A stretch of 64,000 nt of DNA. It comes from Heterotrichella gracilis. Lineage: Eukaryota; Sar; Xanthophyceae; Tribonematales; Xanthonemataceae. Every line of letters begins with the position of its first letter. Within the stretch, counting starts at the first letter, position 1. The notes below the pieces were generated by a model that searched no databases, was not told the DNA's origin, and saw only the letters and a program-made list of their open reading frames with translations. The stretch is taken from contig JAULBX010025131.1 in the NCBI GenBank assembly GCA_032358255.1, positions 1 to 64,000 on the forward strand, given 5' to 3'. Position numbers and translations under genes: made by a program. Below, piece by piece: positions 58,201-64,000 of this stretch.

Positions 58201-61200
58201 CGCTCATGGCAACCGTATACCAGCTCAACCGCATGCGCAAGACCCTCACAGTCATTGCCCTGGCGTGGGCGGCCTACCTGCATGACCCCTCTCTACACAA
58301 CGGGGCGGCGCCGGCGGAGCAGGGGCGGCGCCACGCGCGGCGGCCCAGCGGGGATTCGGCGTCGGTACCCGCAACGGAGACCGCGTCCACCACCACGGAA
58401 CAGGTGGGTCAGGGTCGATCTTTAAGGGTTCAATGATCCTGCTCCCTTCCGCAATAGTTTTGGTCCAGCTGCTGCAAGGTCTGAGGGTTTGTATTTGTTT
58501 GAATCGCATGCGCGGCAGATCAGCGTGTATACTGTCAGAAGTTGCGCTCGTAACAAGGCCTTTCTGCTCCCATCACAGGCTCCCACCGCGTTGCACAGCC
58601 GCCAGGGGAGCATGGCACACGACGCGGAGTTCCTGTCAGCGTACATGCAGAGCGCGGTGTCGCCAAGGTGGGGACTGACAGGGGGTTGTGGTGGGGATTG
58701 GTTGTTCTTTACGTGTTGTGGTGGTGGTGGTTCGTGTGTTGTGGGGCTGCTGCTTCCCACCCACTCCTCTAAGCATTTTGGGTGGCGCGTATTGCTCTTG
58801 CATGCTTTCACGCTTATGTTTCCAGCATTATTCTTTCCGTTGTAACAACTTACATTTATAATTTCTCCCAGGATTGCCGGGCAGGCCAGGGATCCCTCGG
58901 TGCTTGATGCGGGGATGGTGGAGGAGATGGCGGGTGGGGTGGTGGGGGGCGATGGCGGCGTGGCCATGGCTGCCAGCACCTTCAACCCTCAGGAGGGTTC
59001 CCCCCGTTCCACCCTGGTATCACGCTCCCCTGGTCAGGAGGGGGGCATTGTGGGGCAGGAGGCGGCGGCTGGCGGCGGTGGCAAGGGGGAAGAGGCGGTG
59101 CAGGATGGTGGGGATGCGGGTCAATATGAGGTGAGACAAGGGAAATGAGAACCTGTGGATTTTTCTGGAAAAGAAATGCTTGTGATGATACAAGGTGGCA
59201 GGCAGGGTGTGCTTCCGCGCTGTGCCTGACATGCATCTTGCTCTCATTGCTGTGATTCCTGTATCCATTTTTCGTTGCCGCTGTTGCAAGTTGGCTGTGT
59301 AGGTATCATGGCACCTGCACCGTCTCCACGCAGATTAGCGATGCAGCGAGAACCCTAAACCCTCCTCCCGAACCCCTCCCCTCCCACCCGCAGGCACACT
59401 CGCCCTTCCAGAACGCCGCAGCCTCCCCACCCGCCACCGCCGCGCCCCCAGCCAGCCAACCCCCCACCACCCACCGGCTCCAGCAGCTGCGCCCGCAGGC
59501 CCGGAACCCACCACCCACCACCGGTGGCTCCCCACGTTTGGTCACACAGCGCGCATACTCGGCAACCACTGGGCTCCAGAGGACGCTCGAGTGGCTACAT
59601 TCCAGCCAGAGGTACATACCCTAAACCTTAAGCCATGTCAAGCACGGCAACCCCGGAGCTTGTTCAGCAACAATTGAGGCCATGCACACTGGTGTTTCTT
59701 TTTGGGGTGTTCTTTTGGCATGTATCTGCTGTATACAAGGGGAGGGGCCTAGTTGGGTGCAAGCGGGGGGGTGCCACATCCAGTGTACATACTGTTGTCA
59801 AAAATCCCACTCTAACAACCCCCCTTTATTCCCGCTTCAAATACGGCCGCCCACACAGGATAGCCCCATCCCCCTAGGTTTTTCACAGTCCCCACTCTGA
59901 TTCCCGGGTTTGATTATTACAGGTATGGGCGCCCGCATGGTGAGACCACCCCCGACGCCGGCCACCTCTTCCACAGCCACCACCCCCCACCCTCGGACCA
60001 GCACAGCGTGCTCCGGGTCACAGCTGATGGCCAGGTGAGGCTGGCGCCACCGGTGGGAGGTGGGGGCGGTAGGGGGTCCCCGCCCCCCCCCGCCGCCGCC
60101 GCCGCAACACCTCCCCCTGGATTGCAGCACCAGCCGGTGGTGGGGGTGGCGCTGGAGGTGCGCCCGGGTGGGTGGGTGGCGGTGACGCTGCGCCCCGCGC
60201 CCGCGGTGGTCAGTCACATGCTCGCTGACCTGGCGTCTGATGCCACGTGGAGGCCCAGCGTGAGCCCGGCGCCGCAGCAATCCCCGGGCCCGCCGCATGC
60301 GGTGGGCAGGCCGACCAACCCCATCTGGGCGCAGAAGTCGGCTCCTCCCAGGTATCAGATGCTACACATGAATGTATATGTGCAAAACTAAACCTGCGTG
60401 TGCATGCAGAGGGATTTCCTCTCTGATTTGCCCGGCATGCAGAACCTTAATCTGGACATTGATGTACCTTTTTGAGGTGTTGGGGTATATTTTGGATTGC
60501 GTGAATACGTAAGTATTCTGGCTGCTAGTTTACTTTATTTCCCCCCCTGTTTCAGGTTTCTGATGCAGTACGGTCTGGAGGACATTTTGGACAGCGGCAA
60601 TGGCTACAGCCCCCGATACCTACCCTTCATGTTGCCCTCAAAGGCAGGGAGGCAGCTATCGGGGCTGAAGGGGAGGGCAGGGCAGGAGGCAGCGCCAGGC
60701 GAAACCCTGCCGGAGCCCGACGCAGGCGAAACCATCAAGCAGGCGGGAGGATCGCCACCAAAGGAGAACGGGGATGGCTCCCATGTGGTGGGGCAGGTGC
60801 GCTCGGGGTTTGGAGGGGATTGTTTTGTAGTTTACCGTAGTGTGGGCTTTGCTCTTGTATGCTTGCCCAGGAATCGGGAAACACGTCAATGAATCCCCAT
60901 TGCTCCTTTGACATTTGGCGGGCACATCACCAGCCTGTTATGCTATCCTGCAGGTGTCTAGCCCGGGGGGTGGGTCTGCGGGGAGCCAGGGCTCTGTTCC
61001 CCCATCCCCAGCTGCGCGCACCAGTCCCCAGGCGGTGCCCGGGGATGGGATGGTGGGGGCGCATGCAGGCTGCGCAGAGGAGCTGCTGCAGGTGCGCTGC
61101 TAGGGTTTGGGTAGGGTCTGGGGGATGCTTGGGAAGGGTGTTGAGACCTGTTGCGGGTGCGCCGCTTGGGTTTGGGTAGGCTGGCGTGGTTACTTTTATG

Positions 61201-64000
61201 CAAATGCGCTCATTGCGACCAGGAAGATAGGGAGTTCCAAAGCACATGCAGGATTTATGAGCTTGCTCACATGCATTTTCACATGCAGGGTGTAGGGGTG
61301 TTTACTTACATGCATTTTCACGTGCAGGGCGTGAGCAACGCCAGCAACTACCTGTCGCACTTTGAGGACTGGCAGCAGTTTGTGGCGGAGATGGGTGCAG
61401 AGGCACCCGACCCACGCCAGCCAGTGCCGCCACTTGGCGCACAGCAGTGGCCCGAGGAGGGCGGAGCCACAGCCCAAACCCTGTTCAAGGGGACAGGCAC
61501 AGCCCAATCCTCGCCCAAGGCGGCCGCGGCCCACACCCCTTTCAAGGGCACCGGCACAGCTCAGAATTCACCAAAGGGCGCAGGCGCAGCCGAAACCTCG
61601 TCCAGGGGCGCAGGCGCAGCCCAAACCCCCTCCGAGCCGGTGCCGAGAAGGCCAGGCACAGCCCAAACCTTGTCCGGCTCCGGCTCCCCGGCCACCGCTG
61701 CGGCTGCGCCAGGTGGCGCTGTTGCAGCCGAACCAGCGCCAGCTGGCGTGTCTGCGACCCCTCCTCTCCCCCCTGCGGTCCCAGCACCCGCCCTCCCCGT
61801 TTCTGAGACGCGACCGCTCCCCAAGCCCCAGGCCCCCCGCCGCAAGGGGGGCGAGCTCCAGCGGGGGACCATCCCCCTTGCAGCGCACCAGGTGGTCATC
61901 AGTGGGCGCTCGCTGCTGCCCACGGGGGTGAATGACCTCATCTCCACGGTGTATGACGAGGAGCCCACCTCGCTCATCGCGCACTTTCTGGCAACCAGGT
62001 ACGCGCGCTGCGTTGATTGTGTAGCATTATAGCAGGGAGCTTGTGTCCCTGCTAGCAAGCATGTTGCCAGGGTCTTGCGGATGCTCCCAAGGGAGTTAGT
62101 TAGTCAGTTACATGCACTACAGCAATACAGCCAGATTAGCAGCCAGTCTTACCAAGGTTTGGCGCAAAATCCTCAATCCTGAACCTTAATCCCCTATTGG
62201 CCCAGGGGCGCCACCGCCACCATCCTGTACTCTCTGCGCAAAACCCTAATCTGTAAACCCTAAACCCTAGCTTCCCCACTGGCCCAGGGAGTACCAGCAG
62301 TACATCAGGGACGCCATCGCCACCATCCTGTACGGCGCGGCGCGCCCCGCCCCACCCCCGCAACCCACCAAGAGCGGCTTCTTCTCCTCAAACAAGGTCA
62401 CAGTCTCAACCTTTGCAGCTGCCGAGGCGGCGGTGGCGGACACCCACAGCCTCCCCCCCTCATGGCACAGCCCCGAGGCGCCAGAAGGGGGGCGAGTGGG
62501 TGGTGGGGGTGCTCGTGCCGCGCCGGGGGATGGCGCGGCGTCGAGCGCGGGCGGTGGGGATGACGCGGCGTCGAGCGCGGTCCTGCCAGTCAGCGGGGAC
62601 AGCGGCAGGAAGGTGCGGGCAATGCGAAATTTTAACAATGGTAGTTTTTTGGCCTTGTCACAATATGCTTATGTGCTTTGTAACACACCATTATCATCTG
62701 CCGCGGATATGTTATAATATGCATGATTGGAGATGTACATGCAATTGACTCCTGTGTAGGGTTCCAGATGGGGGTTGTAGTCACTTCCTTGTTTATAAAC
62801 TCATAACTGAACTACACTGCAGGGTGTGCGGGATGTGTTTGCCCTGGGCGAGCTGGACCTGGCTGGCCTGCACGTGGAGCACACCGACTGGCGCCTGCTG
62901 CTGTGTGACGAAGCGCACCACTTTGAGCACACCATCCGCGACGAGTGCCCCGGACCGCCCTTTGGCAGCGCGAGGTTCCAGGTGCGAAACCCTACACCCC
63001 TAGCTTCTTGGCATGTATTTACCCTAACTGCCCCAGCCGCATTTGTGCCGGAACACAAATCCAGGAAATCAGCACAAGCTTCTACAGATATTGCGCACCT
63101 GTGGTGATCCCTCAATTTATCATAATTCATCTTCAAATTTTGCTAGTCTGCTTGCACCTTGGTACCTGTTGTGACAGAACCCTGTGCCTCCTTCACAGGT
63201 GACTGCGTACTACGCGCCCCAGTTTGCCGAGCTGCGCAAGCGGTGCGTGAGCGGGGGCGAGATTGCCTACCTGGCCAGCCTCAGCAGGTGCCGCAAGTGG
63301 GCATCCAGGGGGGGGAAGTCAAGCGCATACTTTGCAAAGACGCGCGATGACAGGTGCGGCCTTGCACTGTGCAGTAGTCTGTTTGAATATCAAGCCAACC
63401 AATCCCAGTCTAAAGTACTCGGATTGTTGCATGTGTTTGAGCTGCAGAGGCAGATTAGCAGTATGCGCCGTGCGTCTCCCGGCGCCAGCCACCCCTCAGA
63501 TGGATTTCCCTGCCTCAGGGGCACCGTCAAGGCAGCTTCAAACCCTGAATGTGTTTTTACCCCTGCCCAGGTACATCGTGAAGCAGCTGTCTAAGACTGA
63601 GAAGCAGTCCTTCCTTGAGTTTGCGCCTGCCTACTTCCGGTGTCTGGCCAACGTGCTGTCCAAGGGGCAGGAGACGTGCCTGGCCAAGGTGGTGGGGGTG
63701 TACCAGGTGAGGAGGGGAGCAAAAGGAAAAGCAATTTTTTATGCTTATTGAAAGTAAAATAGAATGCATGTATAAATATCAGGAGACGTGCCTGGCCAAG
63801 GTGGTGGGGGTGTACCAGGTGAGGAGGGGATGGTGTAGTAAATACAGTTGTGTTTAATTGCATTTACATTGCAACTTGTAAAGGATTGGGAACCGTGCCT
63901 GGCGAGTGGGAAAAGACCATCATGACGTCATCAATTTATTGAGGGACATCAGAAGCTGTAATAAAGCAATAGAGTGGGTGGCTTTGGCCATGTATGTCTC
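49208..64000 (+). CDS. FAB1: Fab1/PIKfyve-type phosphatidylinositol-3-phosphate 5-kinase, FYVE-less, 3' end outside window
   Basis: Makes PI(3,5)P2 on endosomes and vacuoles. The proposed start MEQQQPQGHFPSGSAAPA is followed by exons 49881-49961 and 50158-50445, all joining in phase 0, with no FYVE domain. A TCP-1-like chaperonin domain follows: 'YYIK' then 'VGHPDHSCVISGVACRKNVA', 'KMRSCVVSPRILLLANSLDY', 'RPLLERLARCMGVPIVPSVE', 'LMMFKGCPNKLGMTVLLRGA'. After a long low-complexity exon (52440-53143) comes the Cys/His-rich CCR region: 'LQVISYYSDNDTPLIDHIRK', 'TYLHGHGRVTFSSHQLP', 'GLVWMWVRPTKCG', 'LRTGFVRYFGIGATLMC'. The lipid-kinase domain starts near 61970 ('VNDLISTVYDEEPTSLIAHF') and has 'GGKSSAYFAKTRDDR', 'YIVKQLSKTEKQSFLEFAPA' and 'LAKVVGVYQ' before the window ends. 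The catalytic DLK and IID parts lie outside. Confidence 0.9.
49432..49660 (+). repeat. Copies of the first Fab1 exon end
   Basis: 49432-49485 repeats 49298-49347, including the donor ('ccaggggtcaatccaggtca' in both). A more decayed third copy is visible at about 49560-49655, where the donor GT has been lost. CCCTAAA words lie between the first two (about 49389-49400). Confidence 0.85.
50640..50800 (+). repeat. About 190-bp tandem intron unit carrying a Fab1 acceptor and exon start
   Basis: The unit begins 'gcaggacc' after CCCTAAA at 50640 and again after CCTAAACCCTAAA at 50833; that word itself copies the exon end at 50431. It closes with 35 identical bases of acceptor plus exon start (50765-50799 and 50981-51015, containing 'aggtgaagcgcatccccaac'). 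The upstream copy is a ready decoy exon start. Confidence 0.92.
51935..52080 (+). other. G-run intron, possible G-quadruplexes
   Basis: Starting at a GTGAGA donor near 51930, the intron carries many GGG to GGGGGGG runs on the sense strand within about 140 bases, enough for several four-run quadruplexes in the transcript. A tandem copy lies farther on in the same intron (52160-52230 against about 52285-52350, sharing 'gatggtca' and 'ggggac'). Confidence 0.7.
52834..52902. repeat. Two perfect palindromes around TGACGTCA inside a Fab1 exon
   Basis: 'tgctgacgtcagca' at 52834-52847 and 'agcgctgacgtcagcgct' at 52885-52902 are perfect palindromes sharing the 12-base core 'gctgacgtcagc', 51 bases apart. 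The core TGACGTCA is a classical bZIP/CRE site. They lie in the low-complexity Ser/Ala-rich linker, where the encoded residues are probably not constrained. Confidence 0.8.
53350..53575 (+). repeat. Decayed copies of a Fab1 acceptor region
   Basis: Words of the form 'cggctgcttgcca' followed by 'aggcgtgtgtcccc' or a near match occur at about 53350-53395, 53472-53510 and, as the true acceptor and exon start, 53548-53590. Each copy is followed by a T-rich stretch. Confidence 0.65.
53895..53965 (+). repeat. Decayed copy of the Fab1 exon starting at about 54107
   Basis: 'gcagcgctcaa', 'ctggcttcccggg' or 'ctcgcttcccggg', and 'atggcgcaccactccagcca' appear in the same order at 53895-53965 and 54104-54172. 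The copy has an in-frame stop where the exon continues, so only the downstream acceptor gives a functional protein. Confidence 0.88.
55078..55106. repeat. Inverted interstitial telomere-type repeat
   Basis: 'aggtttagggttt' is followed at once by 'accaccctaaaccctg': TTTAGGG units facing CCCTAAA units, which can form a hairpin. The order is the one expected at a head-to-head telomere join, but only about two units are present on each side, inside a Fab1 intron. Confidence 0.8.
55211..55376. repeat. Interstitial TTTAGGG tracts
   Basis: Two tracts of two to three telomere-type units (about 55211-55231 and 55358-55373) within a Fab1 intron. Similar short tracts occur at about 722-735, 15161-15182, 20183-20203, 30863-30880, 39300-39317, 46663-46682, 49990-50010, 50815-50832, 55650-55676, 59348-59362 and 62250-62270. 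Confidence 0.85.
56178..56391 (+). repeat. 70-bp tandem units of telomere-type tract plus exon start
   Basis: 'cccctttgcaggaaccccat' occurs at 56240, 56311 and 56381 (spacing 71 and 70). Each of the first two copies is followed by CCCTAAACCCTAAACCC and 'ttaaccccc'. The third is the real acceptor, with the exon beginning at 56392 and coding 'NPMRNQLCEVPSLQ'. All three acceptors look usable; the first two exon copies run into the telomere-type tract. Confidence 0.95.
56565..56640 (+). repeat. Decayed copy of a Fab1 exon end, joined by a telomere-type tract
   Basis: Repeats 56457-56535 ('atcgaccacatacgc' against 'attgaccacatgcgc', then 'gcaggcaagt' against 'gcaggaaagt'). The junction between exon and copy is 'ccgtaaaccctaaaccctc'. 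Confidence 0.92.
57577..57612 (+). repeat. Decayed copy of a Fab1 exon end
   Basis: 'caggagaagatcttggagctgt' resembles the true exon end at 57485-57510 ('gaggagatccaggagctgt'). Telomere-like 'ctagggttttgg' lies just before the copy. Confidence 0.6.
59838..59950 (+). repeat. Acceptor-side copy before a Fab1 exon
   Basis: 'tacggccgcccacac' at about 59842 resembles the exon start 'tatgggcgcccgcat' at 59932. The match is short but in the same position relative to the acceptor as the other copies. Confidence 0.45.
61258..61339 (+). repeat. Tandem acceptor copies, 40-bp period
   Basis: 'acatgcattttcac', one or two bases, then 'tgcaggg' is present at about 61268-61291 and 61308-61330. The second is the true acceptor, with the exon reading 'GVSNASNYLSHFEDW'. 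The upstream one would give a different frame. A donor-side pair also exists at 61062-61120 and 61130-61185. Confidence 0.85.
61465..61680 (+). repeat. Coding minisatellite in the Fab1 linker
   Basis: About 30-base units code degenerate ten-residue repeats such as 'GTAQSSPKAA', 'GTAQNSPKGA', 'GAAETSSRGA' and 'GAAQTPSEPV'. It lies just upstream of the lipid-kinase domain and is probably disordered, with Ser/Thr-Pro sites that could be phosphorylated. Confidence 0.85.
62195..62246 (+). repeat. Decayed copy of a Fab1 exon start, joined by a telomere-type tract
   Basis: 'ggcccaggg' and 'cgccaccgccaccatcctgt' at 62200-62230 repeat the true acceptor and exon at 62281-62335 ('ggcccaggg', 'cgccatcgccaccatcctgt'). 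Between the copies is 'ctgtaaaccctaaaccctag' (62252-62271). Confidence 0.92.
63780..63829 (+). repeat. Near-perfect copy of a Fab1 exon end with its donor
   Basis: Almost 50 bases are identical to 63668-63717, covering the exon end coding 'LAKVVGVYQ' and the GTGAGG donor. The lack of changes marks it as one of the youngest copies in the window. A short further trace ('accgtgcctggcgag') lies at 63891. Confidence 0.93.

Noticed and set aside
1-64000. Transposons, LTR elements, viral genes or CRISPR arrays
   Set aside because: No reverse transcriptase, integrase, transposase, capsid or terminal-repeat structure was seen; the repeats present are local tandem copies of host exons.

Overview
The window is nuclear DNA from a photosynthetic eukaryote, most likely a chlorophyte green alga. 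A trebouxiophyte-like lineage is my best guess, by inference rather than proof. The grounds are intron-rich genes with GT-AG introns and frequent TGCAG acceptors, plant/alga-type families (Sec15, Fab1-type lipid kinase, CSN7, SYS1, HAD proteins with plant-like cap regions), a ciliary gene (CFAP21/EFHB), and many short interstitial tracts of the plant/alga telomere repeat TTTAGGG. There are no operons and no prokaryotic signals. I saw no rRNA, tRNA, CRISPR array, or viral or transposon gene.

Layout, left to right: CSN7 (-, 305-1539); phytanoyl-CoA dioxygenase-like enzyme (+, 2181-4054); isopenicillin-N-synthase-like 2OG-Fe(II) oxygenase (-, 5150-7676); SNAP-25-type Qbc-SNARE (+, 8511-11189); a small mitochondrion-directed protein (-, 12120-12901); exocyst SEC15 (-, 13912-22584); SYS1 (+, 23619-24917); EFHB/CFAP21 (-, 25120-27205); a HAD-like protein with a changed nucleophile (-, 28876-~32163); a cysteine-synthase-like PLP enzyme (+, ~33148-36536); a secreted proteinase-K-type subtilase (-, 37988-43031); an MCUR1/CCDC90-like repeat protein (-, 45653-~47069); and a FYVE-less Fab1/PIKfyve kinase (+, ~49208 to beyond the right edge). 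Gene pairs are mostly divergent or convergent. Four neighbours act in membrane traffic (SNARE, exocyst, SYS1, Fab1), but nothing suggests they are co-regulated.

The most unusual signal is in the introns. In SEC15, the HAD gene, the cysteine-synthase-like gene and the Fab1 gene, many introns contain one to four decayed tandem copies of the adjoining exon edge with its splice site. TTTAGGG/CCCTAAA tracts often sit at or inside the copies. In the cysteine-synthase-like gene, two introns are flanked by perfect 13- and 11-bp direct repeats that end exactly at the splice sites, and one of these introns contains a decayed copy of the preceding exon. This looks like introns being born and enlarged by tandem duplication of exon segments, with telomere-type sequence added at repair junctions.
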